A DNA stretch of 64,000 nucleotides from Cryptomeria japonica (GCF_030272615.1 NC_081407.1:100051897-100115896); one strand, 5' to 3'; shown: positions 10,623 to 22,824, numbered from the stretch's first letter. The notes: generated from the letters alone by a model not told the origin. Numbers and translations are program-made.

Positions 10623-12064
10623 GACGTGCACTATAAGAAGTGTGGAGAACAGTCTAAAAGGTCAAAAATGCTACCGAAACTGGTACTGCAATCCAAATCA
10701 GATGCTAAGAAAAATCGGACCCTAGCTTTCCAAGATCTTTTGAGTTCTCCTCAACATACCCAAAAGCTTATGGCAAAACTTGTAAACTGGCCAAATACCT
10801 ACAGAATAACATCCCATAGAAAAGGGGACATTATGGATTACCATATTACAAAAATTGAGCACACAAAGAGTAACAAGATATTCATTGATCAAATAAGAAG
10901 CAAAAGCTATCTTATATAGATTTGCAATAAAAGGTGACAAGCCACTTTATCAATGTGGGATGAAAGTAATAAACTAATAAAACAATTTTATTAATGCCTA
11001 TAACTAAAAGCTAATTGACCATTACTATATAATAATTGTTCTAAAATTTTCAAAGTTATGGCAAGAATATTAAGCAAATATAATAGCATATATTAGTTGG
11101 AACCAAAGAAGTAATAGTCTGCAAAAAATTGCGAGTATACCTGATTAATCCTGAATCTTGGAGACAGTCGATTTATTCCCTAAAAACATCTTGATTCACA
11201 AGAAAATCGTTGACCAATCTTTGACCCAATTTTGAACGATTTTTTGAATTTAAATTGCATTAAAATCATGTTAAAACCCCCCAAAATGGCAAAAAGGTGA
11301 AAAAATTGTTTTAGAAACTCACAAAACCCTAGAAAAATTCATGAAATTACTGAATTGCTAAAAAATAGGGCCAATTTGAGACAAAATCGGAGTCAATGTG
11401 GAATCAATGTTGAAACAATTTGTTATTTTGTCCCTTAGTTTTATTTTCGACTTTGAAAATCCCTAAATAAAGGAGTGGGAGGAGCAATGGCCGTCATCAA
11501 CTGAATTTGAAAGGGCCTCAATCATCCAAAATTGTGGGGGGCATATGAGATAGTGTCGAAGTAGCTGGCAAATCTCCTCTAGATTGCAACTTTGATATGA
11601 CTGAAGCCCTCTGCACACCCCACCCAATGGATTCTGATGCGAACATGTATATAATTAACATTGTACACTAGCTTTAAAATTAAAACTATTATGCACTATT
11701 ATAGATGGCACTTTGACGGGGAAGGAGCGAACCCCTATAGTTTATAATTAATAATATAAATTAGTTTTAAAATTTAAACTATTATAGACTATGAATATAT
11801 ATTAATAGCTAGATAATAAACTATAATTTAAAAATAATGTCAAATTTATTATGTACAAATTTGATTTTTAATATAATATATATATTTTTTGATGGAAGAA
11901 ACTTAGGTTTTTAGCTTGGTCTTATCCTAGAGAGATCACTTACAGAGGATCTCTTCCCACAAGGCCATTTTCGGGGGGTCATCATTCCCCACACTTCACA
12001 TGTTCAAACCCACGAGCTCAATGACCCAACAAAGGTAGAAGGTTTGTGAGCTCAATGACCCAGT
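10623..12064. other. Unassigned AT-rich sequence
   Basis: This is the right flank of the element 1 insertion. A 97-codon ORF (10626-10919, +) is Lys-rich and has no recognisable motif. The rest is AT-rich with no coding signal, terminal repeats or splice pattern that I can support. 'gagctcaatgaccca' occurs twice, at about 12014 and 12050. Confidence 0.4.
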
Positions 12065-12974
12065 GAGTGTTTGAATCAGAGTTCCGTGACTCGCGGCGAG
12101 TCACGGGAGTCAGTGGGTTGGGTGACCCTAACCCGAGCTCGGACGGGTTAGGGGGTGTGACTCGCTGAGTCAGCGAGTCACTCCCTAACTTGCCGAGTCC
12201 GAGGGTCGTGACCCGACTGACGTCACTTAAAAAAGTGCAGTCAAAAAAACAAAAAAAACATAACATTTTTTAATGATTTTTTTTGCCATTTCCGTCTCAG
12301 GACCAGACAGATTTTGGACGCTGACTCCTCTCCGATCAGTCTAGAGGAAGTCGATCCCGAGTCCGATTTGCTCACTGAGTCCACCAATCCAGCCTTCACT
12401 GATGAGGACCTTGAGTGGGTTGACCAGGCAGACAGAGAGGCTGAGGCTGTGGCTATGGCAGAGGAGGAGGATAGAGCACGATCAAGCACAACACCTATGG
12501 CTACTCAGACTAGCACATCACAGGCAAAGACTATGGCTACTCAATCATTCAGGACCTACCTTAGACGCCTTTCTAGGAGGTAGATAAATGAGGCTGAGCC
12601 AGAGCCTGAGCCATAGACTTGTTTTTGTTTACACTTTACAGTTACATATATGTTTGGGAACATTTGAAGTCATGGATTTTATATACATTGGACAACATTT
12701 ATAACTCTATATATCTATGTTTTCTAATTCCTTCAGCTACAATTTACATTTCTACGCATGTGATGGATGTATGTTTATGTATGTGATCAAATTAGCTTCT
12801 ATTTGATGATGTTATAGTGTCTTTAAGCTTAATTCAATAATGGGTGTATGAAACAAGTTTTAAATCGTTAAAAATCTCTAAATTTCAAGGGTTTTCTTAT
12901 TTTGCTGAGTCATTGCCGAGTCCGAGCCGAGTCACGAGCCGAGTCCGAGTCTGGGAACTTTGGTTGAATCTTGG
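12065..12974 (+). mobile_element. Small non-autonomous hAT derivative
   Basis: The left end (GTGTTTGAATCAGAGTTCC then CG-rich palindromic GAGTC/GACTC repeats) and the right end (GAGTCTGGGAACTTTGGTTGAATC) are inverted relative to each other, as in the larger hAT at 41008-45705. Between them lies only the last-exon part of that transposase (12314-12594), with 'DLEWVDQADREAEAVAMAEE' matching 'DIDWIDQVDIEAEAVAMAEE', plus the same 3' untranslated sequence ('tgaaacaagttttaaatc'). The BED finger and catalytic exons are missing. A clean 8-bp target duplication is not visible. Confidence 0.65.
12314..12583 (+). pseudogene. hAT transposase C-terminal tail fragment
   Basis: The 89-codon ORF matches only the acidic tail that follows the dimerisation domain in the intact hAT copy, including 'SFRTYLRRLSRR' against 'SSRTYFKRLRRG'. 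The dimerisation domain is absent, so it is a fragment without expected activity. Its 5' side at about 12300 has a 'tctcag' acceptor-like site, fitting a deletion that kept the start of the last exon. Confidence 0.65.
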
Positions 12975-13319
12975 TGGCTGCCTCACCAATGGAGTTTTTC
13001 TAACATGGCATTAAACGTCCAAAGACATATATAATATATATAGATATAGATATAGATATGTGATTTTTAATTTATAATTGATATAGTTAATCTTTGCTCA
13101 AACAAAGACAAACAATTCATTATGTGGGCAATATATCCAAAGTGCTCCATGAAATAAATCTAAGTGACGACAAACAAACTTACATACTTGTAAAACAACC
13201 TCCAACATAATCATTAAAATTTGTCTCTACCTAAAATAGCAGTTGCAAGCTAGGTATTGCCAAAACCAGTGGCTTGCTAATCTTTTACTTCAACTAAACA
13301 AATGCCTTTTGTTGAATTC
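12975..13319. other. Unassigned AT-rich sequence
   Basis: This is the flank between the hAT derivative and LTR unit A. It has a short (TATAGA)n run near 13036-13060. I see no gene or terminal repeat. Confidence 0.5.
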
Positions 13320-14774
13320 TACCCTGTTGTGACATTTTCACACATCGCCCCATTGACCCCGTACTTTTCAGGTCCTCTTGGTCTTTTGGTTTTGGTTCGT
13401 TGGGTCTTTTTGTAGCAATCTCTTCAGTCTCCTCGCTTTGCAAATGTTTTGGGGTGAATTTGATCAAGTCTGCAAGTCGTTTGAGTAAATTTGGCCAAGT
13501 TTGGAACTTGTTCAATACGTTTTAGGGTTTCGCCCTTCAGACTTAGATTTGAGGTCTTTCCGTTAGGGTTTTGGAGAAGCCGAACATTGCATTCAAATCA
13601 GAGCCCTCTAAGGAACCCATCAGTGGAATTTGAGTGAATTCTGAGAAACTTTCTATTTTTAGGAAGTTCCTATTTTTTAGGGATTTCACTGCCTCCCAGA
13701 TTGTCTTTATTTCACCAAAAATTAAAATTACTATTTTTAGCATTTTTAGTAAGTGTCATCTTGTCCTGTTTTGCCCTAATCTTAACATTTTGAAATACTT
13801 ACTATTCTTAGTAAGCCTATTTTTGGCAGGTTATTCACAGGCAGGGGTCCTGACACTGAAGACTGAGCATTCCTGAATACTTTTCTAAATCCGGAAAGTT
13901 TGAAAAAGAAGGCTTCTGAGCAAAAGAATGGCTGTGTGGAAATCATTCCAAAAGAGGAAAGGCGTTGAAAATCCTCTTAAGGCAAGAAAATCACTTCGAT
14001 ATCAAATATGGCATCTCGATCTGGAAAGTGCAAAAATGGCTAAGTCTGGATAAAAACCAAGCAAGAATCCCTCACCAAAGAAATGCATCCAAATGCAAGT
14101 GGGCACCAAAATGAGGTCCATTTTCCTCCATGGCGAATTTTCTAGCACAAGGTGAACTTGGTGCTCAAAAGGAGAAGTGGGTGCTAGAATGGGCTGGTGG
14201 AGGAATTTTCCTCCACCGCCAAAATTCCATGACCACACCAAAACAACACCCAAGAGCAAGGGGGGGCGCTAAAACATGGTTGTGGAGGAACACAAATTCC
14301 TCCATGTTACCAAAATTCTGCCCAAGGCCAGTTTAGGTTGCCAAACTGAGGGTTAGGAGGAACTTTCCTCCTTGAACAAAATTCCTCGATTGCATAGAAA
14401 TTCCGCCCAAGTGTGCGCATCAGGGAAGGAATTTTCCTTCCAAAGAAAAATTCCTCCATAGGGTCATTCTAGTGCCCAAGATTGAAGGTTAAATTCCAAG
14501 GCATGGAAATTTGAAGTCAAGGATAAGGAAGAAAAGGAAAATCCCCTTGGGAAAAATTTCAAAAAATCCTCTCTCAGGCATTAAAATTCGCCCAAATTTC
14601 GAAGCGATGACAAAATTGATCAAAGAAGAGAATTTTCTCTCTTGAATTCCGGAGCTCAAAATGGGAAAAATTCCTAAAAAATAGGAAAGGTGATGAATTG
14701 ATCAAAATTTTCATCCCAAGGAGAAAGTTACATCCAAGATGAAGAATTCCAAGAAAGTGAAAAAATTGATTGTG

Positions 14775-15150
14775 TTGGAAATTCCTTCCTTCAGGACAGA
14801 ATTCCAAGAAAGTGAAAAAATTGACTGTGTTGGAAATTCCTTCCTTCAAGACAAAATTCCAAGAAAGTGAAAAAATTGACCGAATGTTGGAAATTGCTTC
14901 CTTTAGGACAGAATTCCAGAAACACAAAAAATTGACTAAGTGTTGGAAATTCCTTCCTTCAGGACAAAATTCCTGGAAAATGTGAAATTTGGCTAAGGAT
15001 TGACTGAGTGTTGGAAATTGCTTCCTTTAAGACAAAATTCCAGCAACGCAAATAGTTGACTAAGTGTTGGAAATTCCTTCCTTCAGGACAGGATTCCTGG
15101 AAAATGTGAAATCTGGCTAAGGATTGAAGAAATTCCTTCATTGCTGGAAT
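14775..15150 (+). repeat. 56-bp repeat array in the U3 of unit A
   Basis: Units sharing TTGGAAATTSCTTCCTT followed by AGGACARAATTCC start at 14775, 14830, 14887, 14943, 15011 and 15067. Spacing is 55-57 bp with one of 68 bp. Each contains partially inverted GGAA/TTCC blocks. Confidence 0.8.
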
Positions 15151-15533
15151 ATTTGACCAAGTAGTGGCTGAGTCAATGCATGGTGAGATAATGGAGCATC
15201 CTTTGCATTTAGCCGTCGTAATTAATGAAATAGTGGAGCATCTTTTGCACATAGCCGTCACATTTGGGAGATGATGGGGTATTTATGGCATCATGGGTTA
15301 TTTTGCATGGAGGAATATTTATTGCATTTGTGACATATTGGGCAGATTTGATGGAAATTGGTGCATTTAATGCACAAGTGGACGTTGTTTTGGGCATGCA
15401 GGAATTAATTGTAGTGGGTATAATAGACATTTATTGAATATTCCCACCTTGTTGCATCACGTGTGTGGAATCGTTTAGGGAAAAGCCTAATTAGGGTTTT
15501 GCATGTAATCGAGGCTTGAGGCATATATAATGG

Positions 15534-15540
15534 GGTGATC
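15534..15540 (+). promoter_or_regulatory. Probable TATA box of unit A
   Basis: GGCATATATAATGGGG lies 828 bp before the end of the unit, just downstream of 'cctaattagggtttt'. The same arrangement and distance occur in unit B, and a TATA box lies at a similar distance in unit D. Confidence 0.6.
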
Positions 15541-16403
15541 ACCTCATTTGTAAAGAGGGGGGATATTTGTATGAAATTGTTGCGATAAGTTATTGAGATA
15601 ATAACAGTGAAACATTGCTCTCTGATGGTGTCCACTTTAGTTATTTTTCAAAACTTGCATGGTTTCACCTTCCTCACTTAGGGTAGAAGTAGAGTATGCT
15701 TTGATTTCAATGGAGAATGTAATGGTGTTTGATGAATTTCTATGGTTCATATATTTTGCATCTTCTTGATTATAAGTTGCAGTGTAAAGTTAGCTTGAGC
15801 CACTAAATTTGTGCAAAGTTCAATCGTGGATAGTCATTTGGATTGCGCCGTTTTGGGTATTCACATGCACTTTTCTCGATTTGAAAATCCTTTAACATCC
15901 TTGGAAGATTGCACCAGTTCTTGTGGAGTTGTAGTTAATCTTGGCGAAGCAAAACGTGGTTTATCTGGAATTCGTCCACTAAAGCACTATCTATTGATAT
16001 CACTGCTCTTAGGAGTAGATTTAGATCCTCCTAACCCTTTCCCCTTTAATTTTAGTTCATTCCAGTTCAGTTCGTTCGAAGTAGAAGTATCATAGAATTG
16101 CTGTATCTGATGATGAAGTTCCAGCCATAGCAAAGAAGTGAAAGAACGATTCAAATGTAAGTCCCCTTGGATTACCAGCAAAAATCAAAGCCAAACGAGT
16201 CTATATCCGTAGTAAAGTTGCTAGTACGCAGTTGGAACCTTGGAGTCAATGTATGATATTCTTGCAATCTTAGCATACATTTGATTTTGATCAAGAGAGG
16301 ACAAGGTGACCGTTGGGAAACTTTATTCTGTGTTAGGGTCTATCACAAAAAACACATCAACGTACCCCATATAAAAGACTTACCAATTGTCATTAGGGAA
16401 TAT

Positions 16404-17660
16404 AAAGCATTGCAACTGTGTAATTTGATTTGATAAGCTTTCTCAAATATTGAATTACCCCTAGAAAACTCCTTGCCTCAATCACATTGAAAGTCTTGGA
16501 TCGCTTCAAAATGACTTCCACTTTTACTAAATTCCTAACAATAGCTCTATCATTGTCTGATAAATTTTGATCTCTGCTACTTCGTAGACTTAGCTAATCT
16601 TTGATCTCAGACTTAGACAACTGTTTGGTATATTTGGTGACTGCCCTTTTAAAAATTTAACTGAATATTTGCCTATGTAATCAGCAATATGAATATAAAC
16701 AACAAAAATCTATTTTCTACAATTTTCTATGATTTTTTAAAATCCAAATTTTTACCCATTTTTTCAAAAAGTCTTGTACTTTTGGTTTATCAATTTTTTA
16801 CCCAAACGATTTTTGCTGCTATGATAAAGCATTGCAATTGTAGGATATGATTTAATAAGCTTTCTAAATATTGAATTAACACTACAAAACTCCTTGCCTC
16901 AATCACAATGAAATTCTGGGATCACTTTAAAATGGCTTCTACTTTTACTAAATTTTTAACAGTAGTTGGATTGTTCTGTTAAGTTTTGATCCCAGTTATG
17001 TCATAGACTTAGCTAATATTTGATCTCAGACTAGACAAATATTTGGTTTATTTGGTGACTGCCCTCTTAAAAAGTTAACTGAATATTTGCCTATTGTTTA
17101 GTTTCGAATGGAATAGTTTTCACTTACAGAAAATAAACAGAACAGGACAACATAACAGAATAACAGTAAATGAATATTTAACACAGCATATGGCAGAATG
17201 ATGTTTCTTTGTTACCATGTGTAATTTTGTATATCAACAACATGAATTGTTCCTGATACGAAAAACAATATAAATAGTACCGGACGGTTGGTTAAGACTG
17301 CCAACCGTTGGCAACCGACCCAACTCTTGGGAACTAATTACACTACTTTATTAACAAAGTATTACTTGTTTATGAGTGGCATATTTGCTGTTTACACCTA
17401 TGTAATCAGCAATATGAATATAAACAACAAAAAACTATTTTTTACAATTCATGGGTTAAACTCTATTTTATTTGCTCTCTATATCTCTATGCTATGGAAA
17501 TGCCCTTAAATTTTTTAAAAAAATAGTTTTTCTTTCTTTCTACAATTTTTTATGTTTTTCTTTTAAATCCAATTTTTTCCCGATTTTTTCAAAAAATCTT
17601 ATACTTTTGGTTTGCCAATTTTTTCCGCAAGCAATTTTTTCTACTATGGTTTGAACTATT
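16404..17660 (+). repeat. Diverged 422-bp tandem duplication
   Basis: The sequence starting 'aaagcattgcaa' at 16404 recurs at 16826. The match continues through 'gactgccctYttaaaaa', 'atatttgcctat', 'gtaatcagcaatatgaatataaac' and 'ttttggttt..caatttttt'. The second copy is interrupted at 17090-17401 by a solo LTR and resumes at 17402. The region is non-coding and probably intronic to the LCBK1-like gene. Confidence 0.8.
17090..17401. mobile_element. 302-bp solo LTR inside the tandem duplication
   Basis: The unit 17095-17396 starts TGTTTAG and ends GTTTACA and is flanked by the 5-bp duplication CCTAT (17090-17094 and 17397-17401). The uninterrupted first repeat copy (near 16665) reads straight through this site with a single CCTAT... 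or 'gcctatgtaatc', which proves the insertion. It contains 'caatataaatagtacc' as a possible TATA box and an inverted GGACGGTTGG/CCAACCG pair. Confidence 0.9.
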
Positions 17661-18194
17661 TTATTCTTGTTTGAAATTTGAGTGATTTTGTAGTTTCTTC
17701 TTTGATATACATATGGTCTACTGTGGCATCTGGTGTGACCATACTTACTGTACAATTGAAATATACCATCTTCTAGTAATATATTCCTCTTATTTTGCAG
17801 TTTCACTCTGTTAATAGAAGGTGATAAAACTGAAGCCTGCCAAATGTTATCTTTTATGATTCATCAAGATACGAGAATTATCACTAAAAGGATGTCTGTA
17901 TCAAGTTTAATTAACTAGTAAAAACCTAGATGCTTCTAAACTATGACGCCCTATGAAGACACTGGCAATACCTAGGATCTAATTCAATTTTTCCATGGAC
18001 AAGGACCTACAAATGATAATATAAGCACCTTAAGAAACTGGATATCTGCAAATTTTATTGTCAGTACATTATACTTTTTTCTGTAAAAATTAGTCCTCAT
18101 ATTACAAACTTCTTGTGAAGGGATTAATCCTGATAATTTTGTTTTGGATACTCTGCATTTCAATTTCAAATATGTTTTTTCCTTTCATTTGTAG
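17661..18194 (+). other. Probable intron sequence upstream of the LCBK1-like exon
   Basis: This is T-rich, plant-intron-like sequence with no coding signal. It ends in the acceptor 'ttcatttgtag' at 18194. I find no upstream kinase exon in it. Confidence 0.5.
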
Positions 18195-18476
18195 GTATTG
18201 TATGTGTGGGAGGAGATGGAATCGTCAATGAGGTGAGCAAAACATTTAATTGCATAATGATAAAAATGATTTCTCCATCATTTATATTTTCTTATGTTAA
18301 GCTCAATACGGTCATTTCATTTTTTCATTCAGGTCATAAACGGTCTGAAAAAACAAACAAATGAGAAATTTCGAGCTATACCAATTGGCATTATTCCTGC
18401 CGGATCTGACAATTCACTGATATGGACTGTATTTGGTATTAGGGATCCTGTTACTGCAGCTTTAGCGATTATCAAG
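18195..18476 (+). CDS. LCBK1: Sphingoid long-chain base kinase (LCBK1-like), two internal exons only
   Basis: Exon a is 18195-18232 and encodes IVCVGGDGIVNE. Exon b is 18333-18476 and encodes 48 residues, including IPIGIIPAGSDNSLIWT and 'FGIRDPVTAALAIIK'. They are separated by a 100-bp intron with GTGAGC donor and CAG acceptor, and a GTACAT donor follows exon b. The phase is consistent (one base from an upstream exon, then phase 0). VGGDGIVNEV and PAGSDNSL are the nucleotide-binding blocks of the diacylglycerol/sphingosine kinase catalytic domain, and the GSDNSL form is typical of plant LCBK1, which phosphorylates sphingoid long-chain bases. No stop or frameshift is seen. The remaining exons are not found within several kilobases, so the gene either has very long transposon-filled introns or this is a displaced fragment. 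Confidence 0.85.
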
Positions 18477-19549
18477 GTACATTTATTAAATTATTTAATC
18501 TGATTCATAGGTTTCTATTTGATATCAGAAACAAAAGCCTTTCTCTTAATAGTGATGCAATGCTACCTGAATGTGTTGATGGATAGAACGATTGCAAACC
18601 ATATTGTAATGAAGTCCAACTGGGATTAGGGAAAATATCTGACAATTTAGACTTCCCTATTAGGGCTCTAGTGGATCTAAAATGACATTTTGGGGACAGG
18701 AAGAAGTAGCAAAATGACTGACTCCTTGGGTAGGGAAAACTAAAAGCTATGCAATTGATCGGCATTCTCATATTTTAGGTTTGAAGTGGGAGATAGACAG
18801 TACTTGACAAGAGCTAAAGAATGCTAAGGTGAAGCCCAAAGAAGCCGAGTCTTGTGTTCAATTAACACTACTAACCAATATTAACAAGGGATAAGCTTGA
18901 GAGAGAGAGGCAGAGAGAAGGTCTGTGTATGCTAGTTTTTGTCATATGTCATCCCCAGCTATTCAATTATTGTTGGGTTTTAATGTGTATTCACTGTGTT
19001 TTGGTTCAAAGTTATGGCTTAATGAATGTCAGAACATAGAAATTTGGTTTGCGTTGGTAACGATCAACAAACAAGAAATGAGAATGCAAAAGCAATGAGT
19101 AACGCTGCACAATGTGTGTGAGAGATTTTTTATGTAGTATAAATGAGGGTTATCAATTGTTGTACCATACAATATTTTTGTATCGTGTCAAGTTTCAAGC
19201 CAAATTCATCATCCTAATTAGTCTTAAATATGGTTTAGGTCTTGTCTATTCTCTTTGTCTTGTTGTCCTTCATCCTTTTCTAATCTTCATGGGGTGGTAG
19301 AATTCAGTTGTTCAAATCATTTGTTCAGGTGAAGGAGGATTGGTTGCTGCTAAAGAACATGGGCAAGGGTGCACCTTTGAAACAAAAACTTTCAATGTTA
19401 AATATTTTCTAAGTGTGAAGATTAGGCACATATTCACCGAAAGGGAATAGGATTTGATCTTTAAATATTTTCTACATGCTATCAGCTGCACACTTTTTGA
19501 AAGGAAGACATAAAAGTTTAACTTAAAATGTGAAGTTGTCAATATAAGT
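18477..19549 (+). other. Probable intron sequence downstream of the LCBK1-like exons
   Basis: The sequence starts at the donor 'gtacat' at 18477. No further kinase exon is seen. Short ORFs here lack any motif, and the sequence is AT-rich. Confidence 0.45.
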
Positions 19550-21600
19550 GCATGCTCAAGTAGGAAGATACACCTCCAGGTAGGAAAATCAAGTGTTCAA
19601 TAACTTTCCATTCATAGGTATGCACTTGGGTTCCAAGCATGTATTTGATCTAAGAATAAAATCTGGTTTATAAAAATTAGAGCAAAGTGTATTCATAGGT
19701 TTGTAATTAGGGTAAAAGTGTCTGCCACATAATGGAGATTATGTTATGAAATAAAAAAACCTTACAGGTGCATGCTTTAGGCTAAGGGTGCACCTCATAA
19801 AGGAAAAAAAGGATTGGTTAAAAATCGATTGTTAGGTGTGCACCTACTGTTGGATTTATTGCATTGATGTCAAAAGGCCAATCAGTGGTGTGTGGGTTTT
19901 ACCTTGTGCCAAATTTATGGCACTAAGATTGAGATTTCGTTGATCAAGAGAAAGGCGATTTATCTTATTAAAATGCACTAATGATGGCGTCCATGCTTGA
20001 AATTAAATAAAAATGTAAAAAATATATTGTATTTTGGGACGACCCCTCATAGGAGCCGACCCTTGTGAAAGGGCTTTAAATTGTTTTTTAAATATATTTT
20101 TGAAATATCCCCAAGATGGACGACCCACTTTGGAAGGTCAATTAAAGCACTAGAAAATTATTAAATATTTACTACCTGCTGCTGGCCGACCTACCTTGAG
20201 GGGATATGACCATTGGTGAAGAGGTGTTGTGGAAACAAAGGGTTGTTTGAGGATAACAAAACAAAAATCTCATTAAATATCTTTCCTATTTTATGAGCAG
20301 ATCTAGAGCAGAAAAAAGAGCAGATTTATGAGTGAAAATTAGACTTTAAAAGAGCAGTTTTATGAGCAAAAAATTAGACATTCTTGGAGCAGATATAGAG
20401 CAAATTTTTGTGAAGATTTAATTCAGATTTATGAGCATGTATTGAAGATCATAGTGCAGATCTGAGTGGAGATTTGAGTGCAGAGCTTTAAGGAAGATTT
20501 TTGTGAAGTGAGCAGATTTTGAAGGTGGTTTAGGGTAGATCCAAGAAGAAGTCACAAACAAATTGTTTTACTATATCTGGAAGTTTGGTACCTTGTATTT
20601 GAGAGATCAGAAGGTTGTTGCCTCTCATTCGAAGAGATTGGTGTCTCTTGCTGAATTGGTGCTTAGTGGAGGGGATTGGTGCCAACTTTGGGTTGGTGCC
20701 TACGAAATTGTAGAAGATTCAAATGTAAGCAATATTTTGCCATGGTTTTCTCACACAAGGGTTTCCACGTAAATCGTGTACACATCTTGTGTTTTCTATT
20801 GTTAGATCTTACTTTTGATTATTGCTCTATGATTGCTAAAAGTAAAAAGTTTTAATAAGTGAAAAGTTGTATTATATTGATTCACCACCCGGTCCCCTCA
20901 CAATATAAATGTGTGCGTTTTGTCACTTATGTAAAGATTTTTGTCACAATTTGCAATCGATTATCAAGCACATATTTGTTTGTGTGTGTGTGGGGGGGGG
21001 GGCGGGGGGGTTCACCTTGTAAAAGAGGTAAGTTCATTTTGAAAATTTAATGCTTAATGTATATGTGCATGCTTGAAGTCAAGGGCACACCTTATAAAGG
21101 TAAACTCAATTTTAAATTTTAAATGCAAGGATCCAAAATCAATGTATATGTGCGTAGGAGGGTGTGCACCTAGGTTTGGGCCAAGCATGTATTTGATCCA
21201 AGGATAAAATTTAGTTTATAAAACTTGGAGAAAAGTGTATTTATAATACATTTTTTTGGTAAAAGTGTGTGTCACATAATGGAGATCATATTCTGAAATC
21301 AAAAATTCTATTTACAGGTGCATGCTTTAGATAGAGCATGCACCTCATAAAGGGAAAAAGGTATTGGCTTTGCAAAAACCCTTCGTTAGGTGTGCACTTA
21401 TGTAAAGAGTAAGTTTTGTCAAAATTTTCCATTGATTATTATCCACACTTTTAACCTAGGGGGCACACCTCATAAAGGAGGAGTTCATTTTGAAAATTCA
21501 ATGCTTAATGTGTACATGCACACTTGAGGGCAAGGGTGCACCTCATAAAGGAAAACTCAAATTTAAATGTAAAGAGTCAAAACCAATGTATAGGCATATG
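19550..21600 (+). repeat. Diverged direct repeats with GTGCACC blocks, split by an LTR
   Basis: A module running 'ccaagcatgtatttgat', 'aaagtgta', 'cacataatggagat', 'caggtgcatgcttta' and 'gcacctcataaagg' occurs at about 19630-19805 and again at about 21180-21350. Partial copies lie near 21060-21110 and 21460-21560. The first and later copies are separated by the LTR-like insertion at 19848-21014. Confidence 0.7.
19848..21014 (+). mobile_element. Copia-like LTR (unit E), tentative
   Basis: The unit starts TGTTGGATTTATTG and ends after a G-run at 'ggttca'. It interrupts the GTGCACC repeat series. It holds repeated 'gagcagattt' motifs (20300-20530), 'ttggtgcc' motifs (20640-20700) and 'cacaagggtttccacgtaaa' (about 20755). 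These features also occur inverted in the LTR at 22333-35460. The flanks (cctac on the left, ccttg on the right) match only in part, so the ends are approximate. Confidence 0.5.
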
Positions 21601-22332
21601 TAATGTACCCTTCTCACACGTGAGCAATTGTTTAGCCACTAGTTTATTTTCCCCCTAAGTTAATTGGCATTGGAAAAGGAAAAATAAATTAAATAATTAA
21701 GTTATCAAAAAGTTACTTTTCAATGTTTTATTTGATAGCTTACATTTAAGTATTAAAAGAAGTGTTTAAAGTGTGCAGATAAAGTGTTGGTAGGCTCAAG
21801 GTGATGAAAAGTGGTCATAATTACAATTTTATTTTATTTTATTAAGGGGAAATGCTTTTTCAAAAAAGAAAAGAAATAAAAAGCAAAAAAAGTTTTTTTT
21901 CGGAAAAAAGCAAAGAGGACTATAAAAAAAGCAGCAAAAAAAATAAAATGCTTTTTTCTAAAATAGCTCTAAAAAGGTTACAAAAGGAGGTTGGGTCTTA
22001 AGAAGAAAGGTTAATAAGTTATTTTTCATTTTCATTTTCTCCAAGCAGGAACTTGAGTTCATATTTCTTGAGGATAAAAACCCTTTTGAAATACCAATTT
22101 CAAGTATGAAAAACCACCTAGTTGGATATGGTGATTTCACTTTGAGATCACATTGGTGCGGCAAGATGAGTTCTCTTTGTATGTTTGGTAAAATGAAAAT
22201 ATTTCATGTATTTTGACAAAGTTTTGATTTCTAAATGTTATTGATGAAATTTTGTTGAAGAATATAACATTTTCTGGGAGGATGTTTGACGTTTTTGTGG
22301 GCTGTACCTATTGTACTAGCAATATTTGATGA
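21601..22332. other. Unassigned AT-rich sequence
   Basis: Lys-codon-like A-runs and AT-rich sequence near 21830-21960. No gene, repeat or terminal structure is supported. Confidence 0.4.
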
Positions 22333-22504
22333 GCATATGATTATATGGAAAGGAAGGGGGTGAATCTGTATAATACAATCTTTTACCTCTTCCAACTTAA
22401 CAATCACAGTAACATCAATTGCACAATATTAATAAGAAGAATAGCCCTAATGTGGAAACCCTTAGGGAGAAAACTACGACAAAAAAATGCTTATGTAAAC
22501 TTGT

Positions 22505-22824
22505 TGTTTGCCCCATACGGGTAAACGATTAAATGCAGAAAGTAAATGCACAAAACATAATGGAAATATATTAAAAAACCAGTCTCTGTATTAATTCAAC
22601 AGTCCATGTACATCAAGTGCTTATAACATTAAACCCAGATACGACTATCATGATGATACTAAGAAGGAACGGTATGCAATATATAATACCCGAAGGGGTG
22701 CGACCAACCGTCGCGTCCAACTGCCCCTCAGGACGACTAACTAACTGACTGCCATAACTCATTATTACCGACGACAACATAAACATAATATGACAACATA
22801 ACATAATGATTATTCCCGACAACA
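22505..22824 (-). repeat. 3' LTR of element 2
   Basis: On the minus strand it starts TGTTGTCGGGAATAATC and ends GGGGCAAACA, and it pairs with 34923-35242. It shares the TGTTGTCGGG start with the element 1 LTR, showing kinship. Confidence 0.93.

Larger units (their letters stand above)
13320..16367 (+). mobile_element. LTR unit A: 3.0-kb solo LTR of the TGTTGTGAC family
   Basis: The unit is 13325-16362, flanked by a perfect TSD TACCC (13320-13324 and 16363-16367). It starts TGTTGTGACATTTTCAC and ends ACACATCAACG, one base off the usual CA end. The last about 70 bp ('gagaggacaagg...ttattctgtgtt') match the ends of units B and D. No internal second LTR, primer site or pol is found, so it is best read as a solo LTR with a 2.2-kb U3. 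No long ORF is present in U3. Confidence 0.85.

Noticed and set aside
10626-10919. 97-codon ORF next to element 1
   Set aside because: It is Lys-rich and AT-rich without domain or homology that I can recognise. Probably chance.
15987-16181. ORFs at 15811-16095 (+) and 15987-16181 (-) as small genes
   Set aside because: They lie in the R-U5 part of unit A, overlap each other on opposite strands and are not shared with units B or D.
19843-21019. Perfect TSD for unit E
   Set aside because: CACCT occurs on both sides only if the element starts two bases before TG. With TG ends the flanks (cctac and ccttg) agree at three of five positions. Left as tentative.
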